A stretch of 57,988 bases of DNA from contig CAZCHK010000009.1 of NCBI GenBank assembly GCA_964498605.1, forward strand, positions 1 to 57,988, given 5' to 3'. This document shows positions 15,397 through 23,847 of the stretch, in pieces (the first letter of the stretch is position 1; each line of letters begins with the position of its first letter). Position numbers and translations under genes: made by a program. Below the pieces are notes generated by a model. That model made no database searches. It was not told the origin of the DNA and saw only the letters and a program-made list of their open reading frames with translations. This stretch comes from JBGQAS01 sp964498605 (GTDB lineage: Bacteria; Chloroflexota; Anaerolineae; Anaerolineales; Anaerolineaceae).

Positions 15397-16757
15397 TGAT
15401 GATCAAAAGGCTTTGGGGCAAATTCAAACGCGATCACACTCTGGGGAGGGTGGTGCGCAACTCAGGGCTGCTTTTTATCAGCAACGCCATCAGCGCGGTG
15501 ATCAGCATCGTGACGGCCAATATTCTTGGTGTGGAAAACTTTGGCGCGTTGGGCATCATCATTACATTTGTCTCCAGCGTGAACCGGCTGCTTTCATTCC
15601 GCATGAGCGAATTGGTCGTGCGCTACGTGGGTGAGTACGTGGAGAAGGGAGAAGAAGAAAAAGCCGGCGCGATCGTCAAGGCAGCCGGTATTTCTGAAGC
15701 GGTCACTTCCCTCTTCGCGTATGGCATTTTAGCGATCCTGGCTCCTGTTGGAGCGATCTACATCGCCAAAGATCCCGCCGCTACCCCGTTGTTCCTTCTT
15801 TACGGCGTCTCGATCCTCGGTTTGTTCCTGAGCGAGACCTCTGCGGGTGTCCTCCAGGTGGGAAATTACTACCTGTCTCAATCCGTGATCAACCTGATAC
15901 AAACGATTGCCACGGCAGCGATCATTATTATCGCGTACTTTACCCGCAGCGGCATCACCCTCGTGTTGTGGGGTTACCTGGCCGGTAAGCTCATTGCGGG
16001 ACTGGGACCTGTGATCATGGCCCTCATCCGCCTGCCGGCGATGCTGGGAAAGAAATGGTGGAAGGCGTCCCTGAGGAAGCTGCCGCCTTTCAAGGAGTTG
16101 GTCCGGTTTGGATTGAGCACCAACTTCAGCAGCACGCTCAATATGATCGTCAGGGACAGCGAGGTTCTGTGGATCGGCTGGCTCTTCAGCCCCCTGGCGG
16201 CGGGTTACTATAAAACGGCGCTGGCCATCTTGAACCTGGTGATCATGCCGATCAATCCGTTCATCACCACAACCTTCCCGGAGTTGATGAGAAAAATCAC
16301 GTCAAAATTATGGAAAGAACTGCGAAGCCTGTTAAAGCGGGTCACGTTTATTGCAGGCATGTGGACTGTCGCCGTGATCATCGGTTTGGCGTTCTTTGGA
16401 AAACCTGTGCTGTTCACGGCCTGGATACCATGGCGGGGACATCTGGCGGCGGTGTACAAAAGTGAGTTCTTACCTGCGCTTGACATCCTCTTGATCCTGA
16501 TGGTGGGCTACGGCTTCGGCAACAGCCTTTTTTGGAGCCGCTCCTTGCTGCTGGCGTTTGGAAAAGCGAATGACGCGCTGAGGATCGCTTTTTGGGCCGC
16601 TCTGGCAAAAATCGCTTTGACCGTTCTGGTGGTCCCGTATTTAGGCTACATCTGGGAAGCCGTCTTCTTCAGCGCGTACCTCCTGGTCACGGTATTGATC
16701 ATGGTTGGCAAAGGTATGGCCGAGGTGAGAAAGGCGGAATGGGGTAGCGTGACATGA
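15396..16757 (+). CDS. Polysaccharide flippase (Wzx/MATE-like oligosaccharide exporter)
   Basis: A 453-residue protein with about 12 to 14 hydrophobic segments. The opening VVRNSGLLFISNAISAVISI is typical of lipid-linked-oligosaccharide flippases (MVF/polysaccharide synthase family). It would move an undecaprenyl-linked repeat unit across the membrane. Neighbours are an epimerase before and a glycosyltransferase after, with a 4-nt overlap. Substrate unknown. Confidence 0.87.
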   Translation: MMIKRLWGKFKRDHTLGRVVRNSGLLFISNAISAVISIVTANILGVENFGALGIIITFVSSVNRLLSFRMSELVVRYVGEYVEKGEEEKAGAIVKAAGISEAVTSLFAYGILAILAPVGAIYIAKDPAATPLFLLYGVSILGLFLSETSAGVLQVGNYYLSQSVINLIQTIATAAIIIIAYFTRSGITLVLWGYLAGKLIAGLGPVIMALIRLPAMLGKKWWKASLRKLPPFKELVRFGLSTNFSSTLNMIVRDSEVLWIGWLFSPLAAGYYKTALAILNLVIMPINPFITTTFPELMRKITSKLWKELRSLLKRVTFIAGMWTVAVIIGLAFFGKPVLFTAWIPWRGHLAAVYKSEFLPALDILLILMVGYGFGNSLFWSRSLLLAFGKANDALRIAFWAALAKIALTVLVVPYLGYIWEAVFFSAYLLVTVLIMVGKGMAEVRKAEWGSVT

Positions 16758-17914
16758 GGATCGCCTGTGTAACCACTTCAAGCATTCCGTCGACGACCGC
16801 CAACAGCATTCAGGTCATGAAAACATGCAACGCGCTCGCCTCCCTCGGGCATGAAGTTCGAGTCTGGTTCCCAGGAAACGCGCAGGTGAGCTGGTCGGAA
16901 GTGGCGAGCGTTTACGCATTAACCGAACCATTCGTGATCACCGCAAAACGCAGCAGCCCGGCTATGAAACGCTACGACTTCTCCTGGAGGAGCGCGGTAG
17001 AGGCGAAGCGCTGGACAGCAGATCTTTTTTACACGTGGATGATCCCGGCGGGAAGAGCCGCGCAGGTCCTGCGTCTGCCAGTTGTCCTTGAACTGCATGA
17101 CAGGCTGATGGGCAGGCTGGGTCCGGTATTGTTCAAGCAGATCATCCGCGGAGGAGGGATCTGGCGAATTGCCGTGATCACCCGCGCCCTGCAGCAGGTG
17201 ATCGAAGAACAAACCGGGTGCAGCTTTCTGCCAGACGATGTAGTGATCGCTCCCAACGGGGTTGATGTCGAAAGGTTTGGGAATCAGCCTTCACCTGACG
17301 TAGCAAGGAGATCGCTTGGGCTTGAGGACAAGATCACGGCGGTCTTCAGCGGGCATTTGTATCCCGGCAGGGGCATTGGATTACTGGCGGAGCTCGCCCG
17401 CAGGCGGAAGGATGTCCAGTTTCTCTGGGTAGGTGGAAAGGCGGACGATGTTGATCGTTGGCGATCCTACCTCCAGCAGCAGAGTATTCAAAATGTGATC
17501 CTGACGGGATTCATGGATAATACCAGGCTGCCTGATTATCTGGCTGTGGGAGACATTCTGCTGATGCCGTACGAGCGCGTGATCACCGGGAGCAGCGGAG
17601 GTGACACGGCCGGGATCTGCAGTCCCATGAAGATGTTCGAGTACATGGCATCCGGAAGAGCCATTCTCACCAGCGACCTTCCTGTCATTCGCGAGGTCCT
17701 GAATGATGAAATGGCTTTCTTCGCCCCGCCGGGTGACATGGATGCGTGGGAGCGAGCTTTGGTGAGATTGATCCAGGATCCAGGGCTGCGCGAAAGGTTA
17801 GGCAGCGCTGCGTCCAAAGCGGCATCTCAGTACAGCTGGAAGCGCCGCCAGGGATTGATATTACGCGGAATTTTGAATGAAATCTCCTCTACGCAGCGAA
17901 AAGGAATGAAATGA
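16754..17914 (+). CDS. Family 4-like glycosyltransferase (GT-B)
   Basis: A 386-residue GT-B glycosyltransferase. The N-terminal domain starts MRIACVTTSSIPSTTANSIQ; the acceptor-side ends in VVIAPNGVDVERFG, and the C-terminal donor domain has FSGHLYPGRGIGLL, LWVGGKADD and PMKMFEYMASGRAI, where the E-x7-E motif of GT4 sits. It transfers a sugar from a nucleotide donor in the cytosol. Overlaps by 4 nt with both neighbours, so it is within the operon. Confidence 0.88.
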   Translation: MRIACVTTSSIPSTTANSIQVMKTCNALASLGHEVRVWFPGNAQVSWSEVASVYALTEPFVITAKRSSPAMKRYDFSWRSAVEAKRWTADLFYTWMIPAGRAAQVLRLPVVLELHDRLMGRLGPVLFKQIIRGGGIWRIAVITRALQQVIEEQTGCSFLPDDVVIAPNGVDVERFGNQPSPDVARRSLGLEDKITAVFSGHLYPGRGIGLLAELARRRKDVQFLWVGGKADDVDRWRSYLQQQSIQNVILTGFMDNTRLPDYLAVGDILLMPYERVITGSSGGDTAGICSPMKMFEYMASGRAILTSDLPVIREVLNDEMAFFAPPGDMDAWERALVRLIQDPGLRERLGSAASKAASQYSWKRRQGLILRGILNEISSTQRKGMK

Positions 17915-19482
17915 AAAAAACAATGATCTTTGGGATGATAGCAATTTTTTTGGGGTTGGGAGCAGGGGCGCTGATCACTATACTTGGCGGGCAGCTGCCG
18001 CTGCCTGACGCAGCCGGGTTTTCGATTGCGGGGTGGTTGGGGACCTCGCTTGTCATTGCGCTGGCTGTTTTTCTCCTTTTGATCGCCTGGTCATGGGGGG
18101 GAGGATCAAAAACGCTGTTATGGATGGTCGTCCTGGCATTCGCCATCCGCCTGGTGCTGGGAGTCATTATTGGGGTGGGCATTCCGGCCTGGGGGCATGA
18201 CAACGCGGAAAACAATTCGGGCTACCTGCTCCTTGATCCGTATGAACGGGATACGGAAGCATGGAACCTGGCGAAAAGTGGTGATTCCATCATTCAATCG
18301 GCGGCATCTGGCTTTGGAAATGATCAGTACGGGGGGGTGCTTTCCATCTCCGCCTTCCTTTACCGCAGCTTGAGCGCTGACGGGCACCGCCCGTTTCTTG
18401 TGCTGATCGTTGGAGCTTTCATGGCTGCCTTTGGGCTTCCATTTTTATGGGTGGGGCTGCAGAAGCTGTGGGGACACAGGATTGCGGTGGTGACCTGCTG
18501 GATCGTCGCACTGTATCCGGAAGGCATCCTGCATGGCATGACCCAGGGCAGGGAGCCTTTTATTATCGGTTTGTTCTCGATCATGTTCTGGGCAGCGATG
18601 GGCTGGGATGGAAAAAAATGGCAAAGCTGGGTGGGCATGGCTGTGCCGCTGCTCCTTCTTTTATGGATTTCTGCTCCTGCGGCTCTATTCTCGCTTGTGT
18701 TTTTCATTGTTTGGATTGTTCTGCAAGACTACGCGGAAAAGGTGAAAAAGTGGCAGCTGAGGGCTTTCTGGATCATCCTTGGGGTTGTTATGATCCTGAT
18801 GGGTCTGCTTTACTGGAGCTGGTTTGGCGAAGTGGCCAAATGGGACGCGCTGGAATACGAGAGAGGGTCCGGTTTCATCCAGCTTGTGAGCAGCACTCTC
18901 GGGGAGCAGTGGCGGGTACCGTTCTTAACCGTATATGGTCTTACGCAGCCCATGCTGTTCGCGGCGCTTGTGGCCACGACGACCGCGCCGATCTTCAATA
19001 TCATTGGAGGTTTTCGAGCATTCGGCTGGTATATCATCGCCCCGTTTCTGATATTAGCGTGGATCAGGATGTGGAAGGAAAATGAACAGACCAAAAAAAG
19101 GCTCATCATATGGAGCGTCCTGTTCAGCACCGCCTGGATTTTGCTTGCGTCCATGCGCAGCGGTGGAGATCTATGGGATAACCCGCGGTATCGGATCCTC
19201 TTCCTGCCTGTAATTGCGCTGGTTGCTGCCTGGGCGCTGGATTGGGCTAAAGCCCACAAGGACAGGTGGCTGGCGTGCCTTCTGTGGCTTGACCTGATAT
19301 TTAATGCAGTGTTTTTTGTATACTACTTATGGCGATACTACGAAATCATCCCGATCAGCATTGATCCCCGGATCCTGTCCATTCTGGCCTTTGGGATCAC
19401 CCTGGCGCTGTCCTCCGTGGTGATCGTATCCACGGTCATTATCAGTAAGCGGGACAGGAAAAAGGCAATCGATAACTCCTGA
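17911..19482 (+). CDS. Polytopic membrane protein, GT39/dolichyl-phosphate mannosyltransferase-like
   Basis: A 523-residue protein with about 11 to 13 membrane segments. Large hydrophobic blocks alternate with a luminal-type loop after WGHDNAENNSGYLLLDPYERDT, an acidic segment located like the catalytic loop of GT-C glycosyltransferases. The pattern LYPEGILHGMTQGREPF resembles members of the ArnT/GT39 and EpsG-like group. It probably adds a sugar to a lipid-linked or protein acceptor outside the membrane. Last gene of the polysaccharide operon. Family assignment is tentative. Confidence 0.65.
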   Translation: MKKTMIFGMIAIFLGLGAGALITILGGQLPLPDAAGFSIAGWLGTSLVIALAVFLLLIAWSWGGGSKTLLWMVVLAFAIRLVLGVIIGVGIPAWGHDNAENNSGYLLLDPYERDTEAWNLAKSGDSIIQSAASGFGNDQYGGVLSISAFLYRSLSADGHRPFLVLIVGAFMAAFGLPFLWVGLQKLWGHRIAVVTCWIVALYPEGILHGMTQGREPFIIGLFSIMFWAAMGWDGKKWQSWVGMAVPLLLLLWISAPAALFSLVFFIVWIVLQDYAEKVKKWQLRAFWIILGVVMILMGLLYWSWFGEVAKWDALEYERGSGFIQLVSSTLGEQWRVPFLTVYGLTQPMLFAALVATTTAPIFNIIGGFRAFGWYIIAPFLILAWIRMWKENEQTKKRLIIWSVLFSTAWILLASMRSGGDLWDNPRYRILFLPVIALVAAWALDWAKAHKDRWLACLLWLDLIFNAVFFVYYLWRYYEIIPISIDPRILSILAFGITLALSSVVIVSTVIISKRDRKKAIDNS

Positions 19483-19673
19483 CGAGCAGACGCCCCTGCT
19501 GGAGGCTTCCTGCAGCAGCAGAGTTCCCTCGCTGCGGATGATTTGCATGCAGAAGCTGGTAGAAGCGCTGATCTGCCTGACTGTGCGTGTGCCACCGCAC
19601 GAATGCTGAAGGGTGGAACTTGCGCCTGGCCGGAAGTTCCCGGACGTGATTTTTTCGCAAATCGTATCCTTCT
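19483..19673. other. Intergenic stretch between convergent units, no gene recognised
   Basis: About 190 nt between the end of the polysaccharide operon and the shared terminator. The upstream gene's frame stays open past its TGA for roughly 80 codons, but no Cys/Sec motif or family similarity is visible. Opposite-strand readings also gave nothing recognisable. No tRNA or known RNA structure was found. Confidence 0.5.
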
Positions 19674-19712
19674 CCACAAAACAACCAGCCTATTAGGCTG
19701 GTCGTTTTGTGG
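19674..19712. terminator. Bidirectional terminator between convergent operons
   Basis: A long hairpin of ccacaaaac and accagcc pairing with ggctggt and gttttgtgg, one A/C mismatch, loop tatta. T-runs are inside the outer arm on both strands. It would end the polysaccharide operon and the membrane locus that starts at 27733. Confidence 0.8.
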
Positions 19713-19725
19713 ATGACACGGATGA

Positions 19726-20331
19726 TCAATGGTTGATCCGACTGCGGAGCGAACGAAGAACAATGATGAGGGTGATGAGAACGCCAACGATGCTCACCAG
19801 GCCGATGATCGGACCGATGATGCTTCCCCCACCTGTCGCGGGAAGGGAAGAGTCCGATGATGTGAGCGCGACCTGCGTCTGATTGCTGGAGACCTGGGTC
19901 TGCATGGCGGCAAGTGTCTGCGTGTGGGCCTGATCCGCGAGGCTGATCTCCGATGTGGCAGTGGCGGACGGCTGGGCCAGCAGCGGTGTGGATGTGGGCG
20001 CCAGGGTCGCGCTGGGTTGGACGGTCGCGCTGGGAGTCAGTGCCAGGTTCGCGAGATACGCCTGTTCGGTCGCCGCTGCGATCGTGGCCGTGTTGGCCGC
20101 GTAGATGATCGCAGCCTGTTCAGCCTGGGATGCTTGCTGCTGCCTGACCAGGCGAGGGGCTATTCCCACCAGAAAAATCAACGCCAGCGCGGTCAATATG
20201 ACCAGCACCACGATCAGTAGAAGGAAGGTCCGGTTTCCTTTTGGTTTTATTGGCGGAGGAGCGGCTTGCGTATCCGCTTCCAGTATTTCCTTTAATGGGT
20301 CGTCTTGAAAATCACTCGGGTTCGTGGTCAT
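19726..20331 (-). CDS. Membrane protein with LPATG-like C-terminal anchor motif
   Basis: A 201-residue protein. A cytoplasmic N-terminus is followed by one membrane helix near residues 33-55, an Ala/Gln-rich helix, then a Ser/Thr/Pro-rich stalk. The end has LPATGGG, a second hydrophobic helix and a basic RSLRSR tail, the layout of sortase-anchored proteins, although two membrane helices make a classic anchor doubtful. It follows the KOW/barrel-like gene by 23 nt with site aaggagag and is the last gene before the terminator. No sortase gene is in the window. Confidence 0.6.
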   Translation of the reverse strand: MTTNPSDFQDDPLKEILEADTQAAPPPIKPKGNRTFLLLIVVLVILTALALIFLVGIAPRLVRQQQASQAEQAAIIYAANTATIAAATEQAYLANLALTPSATVQPSATLAPTSTPLLAQPSATATSEISLADQAHTQTLAAMQTQVSSNQTQVALTSSDSSLPATGGGSIIGPIIGLVSIVGVLITLIIVLRSLRSRINH

Positions 20332-20354
20332 GCTTCTCTCTCCTTGTGCGGCAT

Positions 20355-21407
20355 CTAATACAGTATATCCATGTTTGCCACAGGAATGGTTGTTTTTTGA
20401 TCATTTTCCAGTTGAACTTCAACGCAGGCGGCGTATATATTGGATGACAATTCAACAGGTTCTTTCAGAATTTGGGTGATCGTGCCGACTTTTCCAGTCA
20501 GCGGTGAAATATTGCAGCGAATCTTCTGCCCGACGGAAAAGGGGGGCGCTTCTTCAATGGAATTGGCCGTGGCATCCAGGGCGATAAAGAGCTCTGGTCT
20601 TTGCTCGGTGTAATTCCCGGGTTCCGGCGAGACGAGGTCGATTTCTTTCTGGTGATTGGTGGTCAACAAATGGAAGGCAGGACTGTTCATGGGAATGTTC
20701 CCGAAGCCTTCGGTAATAAAAATTGGCACACTCGCCTTCATCGCCTCAGGAATCAGGGCTGAGGCCATGCTGGACAGGATGAGCCCCCGGACGGGCAGTT
20801 CGACTGCTGCCTGTAAGGCGTCCAATTCAAGGCAGCTCCCAGAAAGGTAGATCGATCCGCGGGATGTGACATTGATAGAGGATCGCGACAGCTGTTGAGC
20901 GGGTTGCTCCAATCCGGAAAACAGAACACCGCTTCCAGATTTTCCATTGGACCAGACGCACTGGATCAAGGAGCCTTCGCATTCGATCACCACACCTCGA
21001 TTCGGAATGCTGTTGATGACCGTACCGCTGTAACCTGCCGGCAGGTTGGATTTGACGGCATCCACTTCAAGCAGGATCTCCCCGTTTTCAATGGAAATGA
21101 TCTTGCAGTCGGCTGGTGCTCGATATATCCTGGAGATGACGCCTTTGGTCTGGGCGATCACGTCACCTTTCGCCAGCAAATTCCCCGCTTTACGCTGCAG
21201 CGCCTTGTTGATTTTTTCCGGAGATTTGGTTCCAAGGATTTGACCGAGATCAGCTCGAATAAAACGCCCGGTGGATAGAAAGGAGGCGATTGGTGCGGTC
21301 GCGGCAATCTTTTGCCCTTCCGCGGCCAGAACCTGACCGTTCCCGGGCAGCATTCGCGCCCTGGTGAAGCGCATTAAAGGATTGACGATCGTCGATCTAG
21401 TTATCAT
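20355..21407 (-). CDS. Conserved hypothetical protein with lipoyl-like barrel segments
   Basis: A 350-residue soluble protein. The pattern GQVLAAEGQKIAATAPIA and NLLAKGDVIAQTKG with a later DCKIISIENGEILLEV resembles the biotinyl/lipoyl-like barrel modules found in RnfC and related proteins. The C-terminus has GQKIRCNISPLTGKVGTI and ends near VANMDILY, like a KOW-type turn. No catalytic motif seen. It lies 37 nt downstream of the GlmL-like gene in the minus-strand membrane locus. Function unknown. Confidence 0.55.
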   Translation of the reverse strand: MITRSTIVNPLMRFTRARMLPGNGQVLAAEGQKIAATAPIASFLSTGRFIRADLGQILGTKSPEKINKALQRKAGNLLAKGDVIAQTKGVISRIYRAPADCKIISIENGEILLEVDAVKSNLPAGYSGTVINSIPNRGVVIECEGSLIQCVWSNGKSGSGVLFSGLEQPAQQLSRSSINVTSRGSIYLSGSCLELDALQAAVELPVRGLILSSMASALIPEAMKASVPIFITEGFGNIPMNSPAFHLLTTNHQKEIDLVSPEPGNYTEQRPELFIALDATANSIEEAPPFSVGQKIRCNISPLTGKVGTITQILKEPVELSSNIYAACVEVQLENDQKTTIPVANMDILY

Positions 21408-21444
21408 AGTTCGTTCACACGATAAGGTTGCAAATATTGTGCCA

Positions 21445-23157
21445 TCATCCGTTTCCGGTCGCCCACTTTTTTAAAAGATCGCGCCGCTGGGTGTCGTCTG
21501 CGGGCAGCTCCAAAGGCCGGCCGCGCGCGTCGATGATCACACCGCAAATGCCACCCAGGACACGGAATCCGGCCACTGCTTTAAAGGGATCGAGCAGCAC
21601 CTGCCGCACCGGCTGGCATTGAACGGTGACTGTTTGACCGACCGGGACCGGCAGCGTGTAAATGGACCCCTGTTTTACTTCTAATTGTGAAGACGAACCG
21701 TCTGGAAATTCAACGAATGCCTTCATGATCGTTGTACCCGGTTTTTCGAATGCCACCGGGCTGATCACGGCCCCTAGGTGGGTATAAGCGCTGGATTCCA
21801 GCACCTGCACGGGCAGGTAAGGGTTCAGGGGAGCACTCGCGCCCAGGCTGGAGGTAAGGTGGTGGCTGTCCTGGATGAAAGTGGTCACCCCGATGGGTTG
21901 AAGGCCATCCAGCAGTGTCAGCAACACCTGCAGCGGCGTGGCGGTGGACGACAGGATTGAACCGCCTGCCAAAATGGGTTCGAATGCAACGAACTCAACG
22001 TGCCACTTTTTCAGCAGATCGCGAATCCCCATATTCAGGATCGTTCGTGCCACCGCGCTTTCAATTTCCAGAATGGTGCTGGTTGATGGAAGGGTGCCCG
22101 GGAAAAGCGTTTTCTGGTGAAGGTAATCCCTGACCGCGTCGGGTGGAATGTCGCTGGGAATCCAGCGAACGATGTCTTCCAGATCCGACTCGCGCAGAAG
22201 GTTTCCAATCCCCTTTCCAAGCCCGTACGGAAGGACCCGAATGGTCTGCTGATCACCGTTTGAAGCCGTCAATGTGCTCCAGGAAGCGCCAAGATCGATC
22301 CCCAGAACGCCCTTGGTGGGTTCGTACAGCTTTCCAAGAAAATGGATCATGCGGCTGAACGCGTGACAGCTGGGAAGGATTGGAGCGGAGGTGATGGAAG
22401 CCAGGTCTTGAAATCCCTGCACGCTTTCATCTTCGATCTCGGTCGTGATTTTTGCCAGCGCGTCCCTTGCCGGGGAGAGTCTTTTTTGGTTCAGGTTGGG
22501 TGTGATATTGTGCGAAAGATGAACCTCGGCATCATTTTTAAATATCTCCTCGATCTTGTTCATCAGCGCGGAATTGCCAACATACAAGATGCGGGGAGTT
22601 TTCTCAGCCGGAAGGATCTTAATCAGGTTCTGCAGCATGGATACGGACTTCTCCATGGCGCGTGTGGCGCCGTTCTCGATGCCGCCGGCGAAAATGAACA
22701 GGTCCGGATTCGCTTGAATGATGGCATTCATCTGCTGTTCAGCGGTCCTGAGTTCGCTGCTTGTCAGCTGCTCCACGACCTTGCCGTACGTGGACGTGGC
22801 CAATTCTTGCGCTGCTTGCAGGCTGAATTCCTTCAGCAACCCCAGCGTGACGATTCGGATCTCGGGACAGGCGGAGAATGTGACCACCAGACGATCCACA
22901 CCCACACCGTCCAGTTGGGCAGGGATGATCAGGTGACCCTCTTCATCCAGTAGAGATGCTCCGGAATTGATCTGGACCAGTTTGATCGCCTCATACAGGC
23001 CGTCATTGAAATTCTGATGTGGAGGTTGAATGGTTGTTGGCGCGACGCCATCAGCGATGTAGTGATACTGTCCGGCAGCCTCGTTGAAATAGATCGCACG
23101 AGTATTCACGGAGCCGATTTCAATTGCGAGGATGGTGACCAGTTCTGAATCAATCAT
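21445..23157 (-). CDS. GlmL/MutL-family ASKHA ATPase-like protein
   Basis: A 570-residue protein with two ASKHA-type phosphate-binding strands: ILAIEIGSVNTRAIYF near residue 10 and GVLGIDLGASWSTLTA near residue 285. Between them, DLFIFAGGIENGATRAMEKS matches the GlmL family (glutamate mutase chaperone/ornithine aminomutase-associated). Glutamate mutase genes are absent here, and the protein is encoded with membrane and zinc-ribbon proteins, so it may act as an actin-like ATPase in an envelope system. That role is inference. It is 9 nt from the preceding gene and has no signal peptide. Confidence 0.7.
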   Translation of the reverse strand: MIDSELVTILAIEIGSVNTRAIYFNEAAGQYHYIADGVAPTTIQPPHQNFNDGLYEAIKLVQINSGASLLDEEGHLIIPAQLDGVGVDRLVVTFSACPEIRIVTLGLLKEFSLQAAQELATSTYGKVVEQLTSSELRTAEQQMNAIIQANPDLFIFAGGIENGATRAMEKSVSMLQNLIKILPAEKTPRILYVGNSALMNKIEEIFKNDAEVHLSHNITPNLNQKRLSPARDALAKITTEIEDESVQGFQDLASITSAPILPSCHAFSRMIHFLGKLYEPTKGVLGIDLGASWSTLTASNGDQQTIRVLPYGLGKGIGNLLRESDLEDIVRWIPSDIPPDAVRDYLHQKTLFPGTLPSTSTILEIESAVARTILNMGIRDLLKKWHVEFVAFEPILAGGSILSSTATPLQVLLTLLDGLQPIGVTTFIQDSHHLTSSLGASAPLNPYLPVQVLESSAYTHLGAVISPVAFEKPGTTIMKAFVEFPDGSSSQLEVKQGSIYTLPVPVGQTVTVQCQPVRQVLLDPFKAVAGFRVLGGICGVIIDARGRPLELPADDTQRRDLLKKWATGNG

Positions 23158-23166
23158 GATGTTTCA

Positions 23167-23847
23167 CTAATGGATAAAGGTAGCGACACTGGCACCCATT
23201 TCCCCAAGACGGGTAACCAGGGCAGTGATCGCGGAGATCAGCACCCCCGAAAACACCGATCCAAGTGTAATGGCGATAAAAATTTGTCCGATCTTCGAGA
23301 GAGATTTGACCATTCTTGATCGTTGAATGGGCTTGCCTGCTTTCTGCTTGGCTCCGAAATGGAAAAACACCAATGATGAGATCGTTCCAATCAGCAGGAT
23401 GATCGCGCTGATCAATTGCGTCACGGGGGATAAACCACCCCTGGGTGTGATCCCAAAAGCCTGGATGGTGGAATCGGTTTGGGGAATGATAGAGCCAAAA
23501 ACTGCTCCACCGATCAGGATGGCCGCGCCGATACCGACCAGATAAGCCATTGGCAGGCTGCCTACTTTAGAGTATTTCGGAGACAGCTTGAAGATGAGCA
23601 GCCCGCTCATGATCAGCGGGATGAGGAGGATGGCTTTCTGCAGCACTGTCTCGGAGGAGATTAAAGGCATCACCATGCGCGGGATCAATACATGGTAGAT
23701 GATGACGACAGCGATCAGTCCTGCGGACACACCGATGAATAAGTACAGGGCGAATCGAAAGAGCGGATTGTCGCCGAATATGTAGCTGAGGATGAACAGG
23801 GAAAGGATGAAGCCCACGCCTGTCCAGACCAGGTCACCCCACTGCAT
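23167..23847 (-). CDS. Polytopic membrane protein of unknown function
   Basis: A 226-residue hydrophobic protein with about six or seven membrane segments and short charged loops such as FGAKQKAGKPIQRSR. No recognisable family motif. The start at 23847 was chosen as the Met that begins MQWGDLVWTG, with a gaggtc-type site, inside the last 14 nt of the zinc-ribbon gene. It is sandwiched between that gene and the GlmL-like gene. Confidence 0.6.
   Translation of the reverse strand: MQWGDLVWTGVGFILSLFILSYIFGDNPLFRFALYLFIGVSAGLIAVVIIYHVLIPRMVMPLISSETVLQKAILLIPLIMSGLLIFKLSPKYSKVGSLPMAYLVGIGAAILIGGAVFGSIIPQTDSTIQAFGITPRGGLSPVTQLISAIILLIGTISSLVFFHFGAKQKAGKPIQRSRMVKSLSKIGQIFIAITLGSVFSGVLISAITALVTRLGEMGASVATFIH

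Noticed and set aside
19483..19673. Readthrough selenoprotein extension of the GT39-like gene
   Set aside because: No Cys or Sec motif, no family similarity, no convincing SECIS-like hairpin in the right place.
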